64,000 nucleotides of DNA, taken from Trujillonella endophytica (GTDB lineage Bacteria > Actinomycetota > Actinomycetes > Mycobacteriales > Geodermatophilaceae). Where the stretch lies: NCBI RefSeq assembly GCF_900110555.1, contig NZ_FOEE01000003.1:310001-374000 (forward strand). Direction: 5' to 3'. The position numbers were made by a program, and so were the translations under genes. The notes beneath the pieces are model-generated. The model was not told the DNA's origin. It saw only the letters and a program-made list of their open reading frames with translations, and ran no database searches. Below, one piece after another: positions 7,864 to 14,960 of the stretch; within the stretch, counting starts at the first letter, position 1, and every line of letters begins with the position of its first letter.

Positions 7864-8904
7864 TCAGCCCACGTAGTTCACGTGCACGTGGTCGAAGTGG
7901 TTGGCGGTGACGCCGCCGCGGTTCGCCATGGGCTGCCACGCACCCGTGGGCGACGTGAGGATCCGCTGCTGCCAGATGACGTACTCGACGCCGAGCGCGT
8001 CCCAGTTGTCGCGGTGGTACTGCGCGATCGCATCGCCCAGGGCCGCGTCGGACAGGCACATGTAGTCGATCGCGAGGCCGGACGGGTGACCGTGCGGGTC
8101 CACGGCGCTGGGCCGGGTTCCGCCGAGGGTGATGGCCGCGGCGCCCGGGACGTTCGACACGACCGCGTTCGCGGCATTCTGGGCCTGGGGTCGCGTGGCG
8201 CCCGCGCTGTTGGTGATCCGCGCGATCGCCTGCACGGCCGCCGCCGCCGGCTGGACCGCCGGAGCCGGCGCGGGTGCCGGCGCCGGGGCGGCCTCGGGGG
8301 CAGGAGCCGGAGCGGGGGCAGGGGCCGGCTCGGGGGCGGGGGCGGGAGCGGGGGCAGGGGCCGGCTCGGGCGCGGGGGCCGGCTCGGGCGCGGGGGCCGG
8401 CTCGGGCGCGGGGGCCGGCTCCGGGGCCGGGGCAGGGGCCGGCGCGGGGAGGGGCACGGAGTCGCCCGCGCCACCGGTCGCCGGGATCTCGGCCGCAGTG
8501 CCGGTCACGGCGAGCACCTGGCCGGGGAGGATCAGGTCGGGGTTCGCGCCGATCACCCCGGCGTTGCGCTGGTAGAGCTGGCGCCACGGCTGGTCGAAGG
8601 AGGCGGCGATCCGCGAGACGGTGTCCCCGCGCTCGACGGTGTAGGACCCGTCGGGGGCGGCGTGCCGGCCGTAGGTGTCGGTCCGGTCCTCGTAGGTCTC
8701 CGGCGCGGCCGGGGCGTGCCCGGTCGGCAGCTGGGTGAGCAGTTCGGGGAGATCGCCGAAGCCGGACCAGCCGGCAGTGGTCGGCGCCGCCTGTGCGGTC
8801 GAGCTCAGCAGGCCGATGCCGACGACGGTGGCGCCCGCGGCGACGGGAGCGCGCGACAGGACCTTCTTCGTGCGGACGTAACGGGGAGCGCAGTGCTTGG
8901 GCAA
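7864..8904 (-). CDS. Secreted LysM protein with Pro-Ala repeat linker and peptidase-like C-terminal domain
   Basis: An exported cell-wall protein of about 346 residues. A basic N-terminus and hydrophobic stretch ending STAQAA form a signal peptide. A LysM domain (YTVERGDTVSRIA to LPGQVLAV, about residues 92-137) binds peptidoglycan. A linker of PAPAPE repeats spans the wall. The C-terminal ~115 residues (GHPSGLAIDY and HFDHVHV) match the ARB-07466-like domain found in actinobacterial wall hydrolases, with a metal-site look (His/Asp/HxH). The TTG start is inferred: it is the first plausible start after the riboswitch, with GGAGA 10 bp upstream; an in-frame GTG at 8925 is the alternative. Controlled by the c-di-AMP riboswitch upstream. 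Confidence 0.8.
   Translation of the reverse strand: MPKHCAPRYVRTKKVLSRAPVAAGATVVGIGLLSSTAQAAPTTAGWSGFGDLPELLTQLPTGHAPAAPETYEDRTDTYGRHAAPDGSYTVERGDTVSRIAASFDQPWRQLYQRNAGVIGANPDLILPGQVLAVTGTAAEIPATGGAGDSVPLPAPAPAPAPEPAPAPEPAPAPEPAPAPEPAPAPAPAPAPEPAPAPAPAPAPEAAPAPAPAPAPAVQPAAAAVQAIARITNSAGATRPQAQNAANAVVSNVPGAAAITLGGTRPSAVDPHGHPSGLAIDYMCLSDAALGDAIAQYHRDNWDALGVEYVIWQQRILTSPTGAWQPMANRGGVTANHFDHVHVNYVG
8363..8416. repeat. 18-bp tandem repeats encoding PAPAPE
   Basis: Three identical 18-bp units (GGCTCGGGCGCGGGGGCC on the plus strand) lie inside a larger Pro-Ala-Glu repeat region at about 8259-8454. They encode the extended wall-spanning linker of the LysM protein. Length polymorphism between strains is likely. 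Confidence 0.85.
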
Positions 8905-8932
8905 GGTGGTGAGTTCTCCGATCACCGCCGGT

Positions 8933-9095
8933 GAGGTGAGCTGTCGGGTTCGGGCGATCGGTGCCCGGCCGCGATGTGCGGCTTCACCCCGAGGCGCGCG
9001 GACGCGCCGTGGACCGTGGGTCCCCCACCCCTGCCCTGTGGGGAGTGGATGTCGGCCGGTGGGCAGGGTTGGGCGGACCGGCGCGACACGCCGCC
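8933..9095 (-). promoter_or_regulatory. c-di-AMP riboswitch (ydaO/yuaA type)
   Basis: Read on the minus strand, the segment has the conserved ydaO elements in order: a 5' part with GTCGCGCCGGTCCGCC, then CCAACCCTGCCCACCGG, GGGGGACCCACGG, GGGGTGAAGCCGC, and the diagnostic 3' end CCGAACCCGACAGCTCACCT. In actinobacteria this riboswitch sits upstream of rpf, NlpC/P60 and LysM wall genes, exactly the context here. High c-di-AMP normally turns expression off. Ends are approximate, set from the conserved blocks. Confidence 0.88.
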
Positions 9096-9220
9096 ATGTG
9101 CGGAGCGCAGCCAAAACGTTACGAGTCGCTATGTCGACTGTCGCCGTGACGGAGAACACCGGAACGACTACGGCCTGTTCGCAGTGGCGTGGCGGCAAAC
9201 TATGAGGAAGGTCACGTTCC

Positions 9221-10426
9221 TCAGAGCAGGGCGGCGTGCTGAGCGAGCCCGAACGCCCCGGCGTCGGCCCCCGGCAGGTCGAGGGCCAGGTCGGCGAGCA
9301 CCCGGCCGACGGCGGTGGCGGACTTGAACCCGTGGCCGCTGAACCCGGCCGCGAGCACCACCGGCCCGACCCGGTCGAGGACGAACTCCCCGGTCGGCGT
9401 GCTGGTGTAGGTGCAGGACACGGGAGCCGGGCGCTCGGCGTCCAGCCCCGGCAGCCACCGCCGCACGAACTCCATCAGCCGGGCCAGCTGCCGGGGGTCG
9501 GCCACCCGGTCCCGCCTGTCGGGGTGGCACTCCGGGCCGGTGCCGTGGAAACCCACCTTGACGCCCTCCCCCGGGCTGGCGAGGCCGTAGACGCCGCTGG
9601 GCCACCCCTCGCCCGGGTCGGGGTCGTAGGTGAACGCCGGCCACGCGGCGCCCGGGTCCAGTGCCGGGAAGTGCGCGGGCTGCTCCTGGGTCACCCGCAG
9701 CGGGGGCAGCTGGACCGACCCGCCGAGCAGGTCGGCGGTCCAGGCGCCCACGGCGACGACCGCGGTGCGCGCCCGCACGGCGGCGCCGGCGGCGCAGCGC
9801 ACCACCACGCCGTCGCCGTCGGCCTCCACCGCCGTGACCCGACGGTGGTGCCGGACCGTCGCGCCCGCGGCCACCGCGGCGGACTGCAGCGCGGTCACCG
9901 CGGCGTCGGCGTCCACCCGGCCGGCCGTGTGCGGCTCGTGCAGCACCGGCCCCGGGAACCGCAGGCCCGGCCACCGGTCCTCGGCGGCGGCCACCGACAG
10001 CCACTCGAACGGGACGCCGGCCCGCTCCATCGCCCCCGCGACGGTGACCAGCTGCTCCTGCCCGTGCGCCGCCGCCGTGGCGACGCCGGAGCCGGGGTGC
10101 AGCAGCCGGGTCCCGGTCTCGGCTTCCAGCTCGTGCCACAGCCGCCGCGCCTCGGCGACCAGCGCCTGGTGGTGCGCTTGCGCGTAGGTGCTGCGGTAGA
10201 TCCGGGAACGGCCGTGCGAGGCGCCCTGGACGTGCCCGGGGCCGAACTGCTCCAGCAGGACGACGCCGGCCCCGCGGCGGGCCAGGGACCACGCCGCGGC
10301 CGAGCCCATGACCCCGCCGCCGATCACGACGACGTCGGTCCGCGACGGCGTGGCGGCCGGGTGCAGCGCCGCGGTACCGGGGTGGGGGGCGGACGGGGAC
10401 GTCGGGGGAATCGGCTGCTCGGTCAT
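9221..10426 (-). CDS. FAD-dependent amine/amino-acid oxidase (sarcosine oxidase/MTOX-like)
   Basis: A 401-residue flavoenzyme of the DAO (sarcosine oxidase, N-methyltryptophan oxidase SolA) family. The Rossmann motif is VVVIGGGVMGSAAAWSLARR, followed by HGRSRIYR, typical of monomeric sarcosine oxidases with covalently bound flavin. GFSGHGFKSATAVG near the C-terminus is the second FAD-contact region. GAGGAG lies well placed before the ATG. It is the last gene of the SAM-riboswitch operon, so its substrate is probably the secondary or modified amino acid taken up by the transporter. SolA-like enzymes oxidise N-methyl or cyclic imino acids; the exact substrate is open. Confidence 0.85.
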   Translation of the reverse strand: MTEQPIPPTSPSAPHPGTAALHPAATPSRTDVVVIGGGVMGSAAAWSLARRGAGVVLLEQFGPGHVQGASHGRSRIYRSTYAQAHHQALVAEARRLWHELEAETGTRLLHPGSGVATAAAHGQEQLVTVAGAMERAGVPFEWLSVAAAEDRWPGLRFPGPVLHEPHTAGRVDADAAVTALQSAAVAAGATVRHHRRVTAVEADGDGVVVRCAAGAAVRARTAVVAVGAWTADLLGGSVQLPPLRVTQEQPAHFPALDPGAAWPAFTYDPDPGEGWPSGVYGLASPGEGVKVGFHGTGPECHPDRRDRVADPRQLARLMEFVRRWLPGLDAERPAPVSCTYTSTPTGEFVLDRVGPVVLAAGFSGHGFKSATAVGRVLADLALDLPGADAGAFGLAQHAALL

Positions 10427-10452
10427 GGGCTCGGTCTCCTCGTCGGTTCCGC

Positions 10453-11439
10453 TCAGGCGCCCAGGCCCGGCGGGTTGGTCTCGGCGCGGTCGATCGCCTC
10501 GGCCTCCAGGCCCCAGCGCTCGAGCACCTCGGCGTAGGTGCCGTCGTCGATGGCGTGGTTGATGGCCGCCGTGAAGGCCTCGGCCAGGCCGTTGCCCCGG
10601 GCGGTGGCGACGGCGATGTCGGCCGTGTCGGGCCAGCCGCCGTTCACGGTCCCGACGACCGCGAAGTCCTCGGGCGCGGTCGCCGCGGCGTAGGCGGCCG
10701 TCGGGTTGGGGCCGAAGTAGGTGTCCAGCCGGCCCGACTGCAGCGCGAGGGTGACGTCGCTCCAGGACTCGTAGTAGTCGATGGACACCGGATCGAGCCC
10801 GGCGGCCTGGTTCTCCTCGTCCCAGGCCAGCAGGATCTGCTCCTGGTTCGTGCCCGAGCCGACGCCGACGGTCAGCCCGGCGATGTCCGCGGCCTCGTCG
10901 ATGGCGTCCACGTCGCTGTCGGCGGGGACCAGCCAGCTCAGCTGGTCGACGCGGTAGGTGGAGAAGTCGAAGAGCTCCTTGCGCTCCTCGGTCACGGTGA
11001 CGTTGGAGATCGTCGCGTCGACCTCGCCGGACTGCGTGGCCAGCGGCCAGTTCGACCAGTCGTTGACGACGAGTTCGAGCTCCAGGTCCAGCGCGTCGGC
11101 GACGAGGGTGGCGATGTCGGTCTCGCTGCCGATCACCGTCTGGTTGTCGTCGGCGAAGAAGCCCAGCGGGACGGCGCCCTGCGTGATGGAGACGCGCAGC
11201 ACCCCGTCGGGGAAGGCGCCGTCGGGCAGCAGGGCGACCGCCTCGTCGCTGACCGTGGTGTGGATGCGGTCCTGGTCCGGCGAGGTGTTGATGGCGATCG
11301 CCGAGCCGCCGCCGCTGCCGCCGGACTCGGACCGGGACTGCTCCTCGATGTCGGCGGAGTTGCTGCACGCCGCGAGCGCCAGCGCGGACACGGTGGCCAG
11401 GACGGGGACGAACAGAGCTCGTCGGGTACGGGCGGTCAC
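10453..11439 (-). CDS. Amino-acid ABC transporter substrate-binding lipoprotein
   Basis: A 328-residue periplasmic-type binding protein (SBP family 3). The signal sequence ends in the lipobox LAAC, so the mature protein is lipid-anchored through Cys. The body has the family signatures GSETDIATLVADALDLELELV and SGEVDATISNVTVTEERKELFDFS. The GTG start is preferred over a longer frame because GAGGAGA lies 7 bp before it and the signal peptide begins right after. With the ATPase and permease it forms a polar amino-acid uptake system. Control by a SAM-IV riboswitch points to a sulfur-containing ligand such as cystine, methionine or an S-modified derivative. Confidence 0.9.
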   Translation of the reverse strand: MTARTRRALFVPVLATVSALALAACSNSADIEEQSRSESGGSGGGSAIAINTSPDQDRIHTTVSDEAVALLPDGAFPDGVLRVSITQGAVPLGFFADDNQTVIGSETDIATLVADALDLELELVVNDWSNWPLATQSGEVDATISNVTVTEERKELFDFSTYRVDQLSWLVPADSDVDAIDEAADIAGLTVGVGSGTNQEQILLAWDEENQAAGLDPVSIDYYESWSDVTLALQSGRLDTYFGPNPTAAYAAATAPEDFAVVGTVNGGWPDTADIAVATARGNGLAEAFTAAINHAIDDGTYAEVLERWGLEAEAIDRAETNPPGLGA

Positions 11440-11529
11440 GGGGGTTCTCCTCGGGTGAGGCGCGCGGGCGCGCGCCATCGGCGGGCGGCGCGGGTGCGCC
11501 GTCCGGGGTTCTGGGGGAGTGCTGGCGGG

Positions 11530-12321
11530 CTAGAGGACCCGGGCCAGGAAGGCCTTCGTCCGCTCGTGCTGCGGGGCGTCGAGCACCTGCTCGGGTGGTC
11601 CCTGCTCGACGATCCGGCCGGCGTCCATGAAGACCACCTGGTCGGCCGCCCGGCGGGCGAAGCCGATCTCGTGGGTGACGACGATCATCGTGGTGCCGCC
11701 CCGGGCGAGCTCCTCGATGACCCCGAGCACGTCGCCGACGAGCTCGGGGTCCAGCGCCGACGTCGGCTCGTCGAACAGCAGCACCGCCGGCCGCATGGCC
11801 AGGGCGCGGGCGATGGCGACGCGCTGCTGCTGACCCCCGGAGAGCTGCCGCGGGTAGGCGGCGGCCTTCTCGGCCAGCCCGACCTGCTCGAGCAGCGCCC
11901 TGGCCTCGACCACGACCTCCGACCGGCGCCGCCCCTGGGCCGACACCGGCGCCTCGACGACGTTGTCCAGCGCCGTCAGGTGCGGAAAGAGGTTGAAGGC
12001 CTGGAACACGAACCCGAAGCGCGTGCGCTGCCGGAGCACGTCCTGCTCCTTGAGCTCGTGCAGCCGCTCGCCGCCGCGGTGCGGCCGGCGCCGGTAGCCG
12101 ACCAGTTCGCCGTCGAGGGCCACGAACCCGCGGTCGACCTTCTCCAGGTGGTTGATGCTGCGCAACAGCGTCGACTTCCCCGAGCCGGAGGGGCCGAGGA
12201 CGACCGTCACGGTGCCCGGTTCGACGACCAGATCGACGCCGGCGAGCACCTCGTGGCTGCCGTAGCTCTTGTGCACACCGCGGACCTCGACCCGGCCCGG
12301 CCGGGTGGGAGTGGTCGTCAT
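11530..12321 (-). CDS. Amino-acid ABC transporter ATPase
   Basis: A 263-residue ABC ATPase of the polar amino-acid (GlnQ/TcyC) type. Walker A is GPSGSGKST, the Q-loop region is [11 protein letters not shown], the ABC signature is LSGGQQQR, Walker B is [12 protein letters not shown] and the switch His is in VTHEIGFA. Roughly 35 residues after the Walker A motif there is a short Arg/Gly-rich insertion (RRRPHRGGE) not seen in the shortest homologues. The ATG overlaps the permease stop (ATGA). It powers the transporter encoded by the adjacent permease and lipoprotein. Confidence 0.93.
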   Translation of the reverse strand: MTTTPTRPGRVEVRGVHKSYGSHEVLAGVDLVVEPGTVTVVLGPSGSGKSTLLRSINHLEKVDRGFVALDGELVGYRRRPHRGGERLHELKEQDVLRQRTRFGFVFQAFNLFPHLTALDNVVEAPVSAQGRRRSEVVVEARALLEQVGLAEKAAAYPRQLSGGQQQRVAIARALAMRPAVLLFDEPTSALDPELVGDVLGVIEELARGGTTMIVVTHEIGFARRAADQVVFMDAGRIVEQGPPEQVLDAPQHERTKAFLARVL

Positions 12322-13298
12322 CGGGGCGCCGTCCCGTCGGGGCGCGAGCCGACCCGGGCCAGCCCGGCGGTGAGGTTGGTGCGCAGCCGCTGCAGGGGCG
12401 TGGGCGGCAGCGTGCGGACGGCACCGCGGGCGTAGTACCGCTCGACGTAGTACTGCACCACCGTCACCACCGTGGTCAGGACGACGTACCAGACGGCGGC
12501 GACCACGAGCATCGGGAGCACCCGCTGGGTCCGGCCGTAGATGACCTGCACGGTGTAGAAGAGCTCGCCCAGGGCCAGCACGTAGACGATCGAGGTGCCC
12601 TTGAAGAGGCCGATCACCTCGTTGACCGCCGTCGGCACGATGGCCCGCATGGCCTGGGGCAGCACGATCCGGGTCTGCTGCCGGCGGCGCGGGATGCCCA
12701 GCGACGCGGCGGCCTCCAGCTGGCCCTGGTCCACCGACAGGATCCCGGCGCGCACGATCTCGGCGGAGTAGGCGGCCTGGTGCAGCCCCAGCCCGAGGAT
12801 GGCGGCGCCGAACTTGTCGATCAGCGACAGGGTGTCGACGCTGGCGAACGACGGGCCGAACGGGATCCCGAAGTCCAGGGACTCGTAGAGGTAGGCGAGG
12901 TTGTACCAGAGCAGCAGCTGCAGGATCAGCGGCACCGACCGGAAGATCCAGGTGTAGCCCCAGCTGACCGCCTGCAGCAGTGGCGAGCGCGACAGCCGCA
13001 TCAGGGCCAGCACCGTGCCGAGCGCGAAGCCGAGGACCGCGGTGATGAGGGTCAGCTGGACGGTCGTCCAGACGCCGCGGACGATGGACTCCTCGGTGAG
13101 GTAGGCCGCGACGACGTCCCACTCCCACCGCGGGTTCGTGATGAGCGAGTTGAGCACCATCGCCAGTCCGACGGCGACGACGCCCGTGGCCACCCAGCGC
13201 CCCGGGTGCCGGGCGGGCACGACCCGGAGCTGGTCGAACGGCGTGTCGGGCGGCGGCGCGACCGTGCCCGCGGTCGGCTCGGGCGCGAGCGTGGTCAC
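12318..13298 (-). CDS. Amino-acid ABC transporter permease
   Basis: A 326-residue membrane permease of the HisMQ/GlnP class. An N-terminal helix (about 37-55) precedes the BPD_transp_1 domain with five helices. The conserved EAA-like loop is [22 protein letters not shown], and a [13 protein letters not shown] segment matches the family. Only one permease gene is present, so the channel is probably a homodimer. The GTG start overlaps the stop of the GNAT gene (GTGA). Part of the SAM-IV-controlled operon. Confidence 0.92.
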   Translation of the reverse strand: MTTLAPEPTAGTVAPPPDTPFDQLRVVPARHPGRWVATGVVAVGLAMVLNSLITNPRWEWDVVAAYLTEESIVRGVWTTVQLTLITAVLGFALGTVLALMRLSRSPLLQAVSWGYTWIFRSVPLILQLLLWYNLAYLYESLDFGIPFGPSFASVDTLSLIDKFGAAILGLGLHQAAYSAEIVRAGILSVDQGQLEAAASLGIPRRRQQTRIVLPQAMRAIVPTAVNEVIGLFKGTSIVYVLALGELFYTVQVIYGRTQRVLPMLVVAAVWYVVLTTVVTVVQYYVERYYARGAVRTLPPTPLQRLRTNLTAGLARVGSRPDGTAPR

Positions 13299-13840
13299 GC
13301 GGCACCCCCCAGGGACTTCTGGAAGGCGTAGGCGAACCGCTCCGGGGTCAGGGTGCGCAGCGTCGCCAGGTCGGTGGGGTGCGGGACGGCGACGTCGAAC
13401 AGCGGGGTCCAGCCGGCGGAGAGGTACAGCGCCTTCGCCTCCGGCTGGCGGGGCCCGGTGGTCAGGTACATGCGCGTGTAGCCGCGGTCGGCGGCGCGCT
13501 GCTCCAGCTCCGCGAGCACCCGTCGGGCCAGTCCTCGCCGGCGGTGCGCGGCCGAGGTCCACATCCGCTTGACCTCGGCGGTCCCGGGGTCGGGGTGCCG
13601 GCGGAACGCGCCGCCGGCGATCGGGGCGCCGTCCTCCACGAGCAGGAGCAGCTCGCCGTCGGGCGGCAGGAACTCCTCGGCCGGGTAGCGCGCGAGCTCC
13701 TCGGCCGCGCCGCCGAAGAGGTCGCCGTAGCGGGTGTCGTACTCGACCTGCAGCTCGGCGAACAGCGGTGCGGCCAGGGCGTCGTGCGGATGGACGGCGA
13801 CGACGGCGAGGCCGGGGGAGGCGGAGGGGTGCAGCGACAT
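13295..13840 (-). CDS. GNAT-family N-acetyltransferase
   Basis: A 181-residue GNAT acetyltransferase. The acetyl-CoA binding loop is [22 protein letters not shown], preceded by the acidic-rich strand GTAEVKRMW and followed by LSAGWTPL, the usual order. The ATG has GGAG 8 bp upstream. It is the first enzyme gene after the SAM-IV riboswitch and leader ORF and is translationally coupled to the permease. In Bacillus, acetyltransferases encoded with cystine-type transporters (SnaA, SnaB) acetylate S-modified cysteines for salvage; the same role is an attractive inference here but not shown by sequence. Confidence 0.85.
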   Translation of the reverse strand: MSLHPSASPGLAVVAVHPHDALAAPLFAELQVEYDTRYGDLFGGAAEELARYPAEEFLPPDGELLLLVEDGAPIAGGAFRRHPDPGTAEVKRMWTSAAHRRRGLARRVLAELEQRAADRGYTRMYLTTGPRQPEAKALYLSAGWTPLFDVAVPHPTDLATLRTLTPERFAYAFQKSLGGAA

Positions 13841-13923
13841 GCGGGTACTCCGGAGAGGGCGGGGGAGGGCGCGGGCAGGCCGCGGCACCGCGCCGACGAG
13901 CGGCGAGCGGTGTCGCGGGGGGC

Positions 13924-13941
13924 GCCGGCCGAGCGGCCGGC
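13924..13941 (-). terminator. Candidate attenuator hairpin between leader ORF and GNAT gene
   Basis: A perfect 7-bp stem GCCGGCC/GGCCGGC with a 4-nt loop lies 20 bp beyond the stop of the Cys-ending leader ORF and before the first operon gene. Its position fits a translation-dependent attenuator, but GC-rich hairpins are common here by chance. Confidence 0.35.
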
Positions 13942-13960
13942 GGCGGTCAGCGGTCTGCGG

Positions 13961-14059
13961 TCAGCGACAGAGCGAGCTGTCGGTGCGCAGCAGGTCGATC
14001 ACCGGGCGGCCGACCAGGTCGGGGACGACGGGTCGCGCGCCGGGCGGCGGGGTGCTCAC
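13961..14059 (-). CDS. Short leader peptide ending in SSLCR
   Basis: A 32-codon ORF reading VSTPPPGARPVVPDLVGR, then PVIDLLRTDSSLCR and stop. A GAGGAG sits 8 bp before the GTG, an excellent spacing. It lies between the SAM-IV aptamer and the operon. The C-terminal pattern (V/I)DLxRxxSxLCR resembles the short actinobacterial leader peptides found in front of sulfur-metabolism and sulfur-transport genes, which end in a Cys codon close to the stop. It probably senses cysteine supply by ribosome stalling. Similarity to that family is from memory of its consensus. Confidence 0.65.
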   Translation of the reverse strand: MSTPPPGARPVVPDLVGRPVIDLLRTDSSLCR

Positions 14060-14089
14060 GGGTCTGGCTCCTCGTACCGAGCCCCGACG

Positions 14090-14203
14090 GGGCTGCTGAC
14101 TTGCCACCGCGGGGTGCGGCGGCCAGGTCGTCACCCGGGGCACCCCGTCGCAGCGGAGGGTTGCCGGCCAGCGAGCCGGGGCTTGGTGCTGGCACTCAGG
14201 ACC
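14090..14203 (-). promoter_or_regulatory. SAM-IV riboswitch
   Basis: On the minus strand the segment runs GGTCCTGAGTGCCAGC, then CCCCGGCTCGCTGGCC, GGCAACCCTCC, GGGGTGCCCCGGGTGACGACC and a final GGCAAGTC pseudoknot strand. This order and these blocks match the actinobacterial SAM-IV aptamer closely, including the mycobacterial one used for structure work. SAM binding would repress the downstream leader, GNAT and transporter genes. Ends are set by the conserved helices. Confidence 0.9.
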
Positions 14204-14211
14204 TGGCCGGA

Positions 14212-14241
14212 ACCCTAGGGTGCGGAGGTCAATCCCGTCAA
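14212..14241 (-). promoter_or_regulatory. Candidate promoter of the SAM-IV-controlled operon
   Basis: A TTGACG -35 (14241-14236) and TAGGGT -10 (14217-14212) are separated by 18 bp on the minus strand. Transcription would start a few bases before the first helix of the SAM-IV aptamer, a consistent arrangement. Confidence 0.6.
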
Positions 14242-14292
14242 ATCCGATCGGCTTACTAGGGTTTGGAAACGCCGCTCGATGACGTGAGCAAC

Positions 14293-14335
14293 ACCACCCG
14301 ACCACCTCGGGTGGTTTGCCGACCATTCTGGTCGG
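14293..14335. promoter_or_regulatory. Two inverted repeats, candidate TetR operators
   Basis: Two perfect inverted repeats sit immediately before the tetR start: ACCACCCGA-5 bp-TCGGGTGGT (14293-14315) and CCGACCA-3 bp-TGGTCGG (14319-14335). Their size and position, 20 bp from the GTG, suit autorepression by the adjacent regulator and control of the exporter gene. Confidence 0.6.
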
Positions 14336-14355
14336 TCACCGCCTACCGTGGCCTC

Positions 14356-14955
14356 GTGGCGCGACCCTTCCGGCAGCAGGTGGACGAGGGCATCCTCGAC
14401 CGCGCCGCCGCGCTCTTCGCCCGCCGCGGGTTCGCCAAGACCTCGGTGCAGGACGTGGCCGACGCGGTCGGGTTGTCGAAGGCCGGTCTGCTGCACCACT
14501 TCCCGACCAAGGACGTGCTGTACGCCGCCGTCGTCGCCCAGGCCGACACCCTCGCCGCCCGTGTCCTCGACCAGTTGGGCGACCTCCCGGCCGGGCCGGA
14601 GCGGGACCGCAGGGCCGTGGAGACGATGGTCGACGTCGCCCTCGGCCACCCGGGTCTCGTCGCGCTGCTGCTCGCGCCGGCGATCCAGTCCGGCGTCGAT
14701 CCTGCCGCCCCCATCGCCGACGGCCCGCTGCGGGTGTTCGTCGAGGACCCGGAGACCGCCCCGCCCGAACGGCTGGTCCGGGTGCTCGGCGCCTACGCCG
14801 CGCTCGCCGTCCTGACCCTCGCGGCCCACCAGCAGGACCGGACCACCGCGTGGCGCCGGCACATCGTCGCCACCTGCCTCGACGCGCTCGGCTCCGCGGA
14901 GCCCACCACCGCGACCGTCGCGCCCCGTCCCCACCCCGAACCGAACGAGGCCTGA
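14356..14955 (+). CDS. TetR-family transcriptional regulator
   Basis: A 199-residue TetR regulator. The N-terminal helix-turn-helix is evident in ILDRAAALFARRGFAKTS and VQDVADAVGLSKAGLLHHFPTKDVLY; the C-terminal ligand domain is not diagnostic. The GTG start gives the standard 10-residue lead before the first helix; an earlier ATG at 14263 would place the inverted repeats inside the coding region, so it is rejected. The gene ends 5 bp before the MMPL exporter and is surely cotranscribed with it, suggesting that it represses the exporter until a lipophilic ligand binds. Confidence 0.9.
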   Translation: MARPFRQQVDEGILDRAAALFARRGFAKTSVQDVADAVGLSKAGLLHHFPTKDVLYAAVVAQADTLAARVLDQLGDLPAGPERDRRAVETMVDVALGHPGLVALLLAPAIQSGVDPAAPIADGPLRVFVEDPETAPPERLVRVLGAYAALAVLTLAAHQQDRTTAWRRHIVATCLDALGSAEPTTATVAPRPHPEPNEA

Positions 14956-14960
14956 TCCGC

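Noticed and set aside
8129-8575. Open frame on the plus strand rich in Gly-Ala repeats
   Set aside because: It is the antisense shadow of the Pro-Ala-Glu linker of the LysM gene; no start signal or domain.
13961-14326. Long minus-strand frame containing the leader ORF
   Set aside because: Most of it runs through the SAM-IV aptamer and promoter; only the 32-codon part with its own ribosome site is credible.
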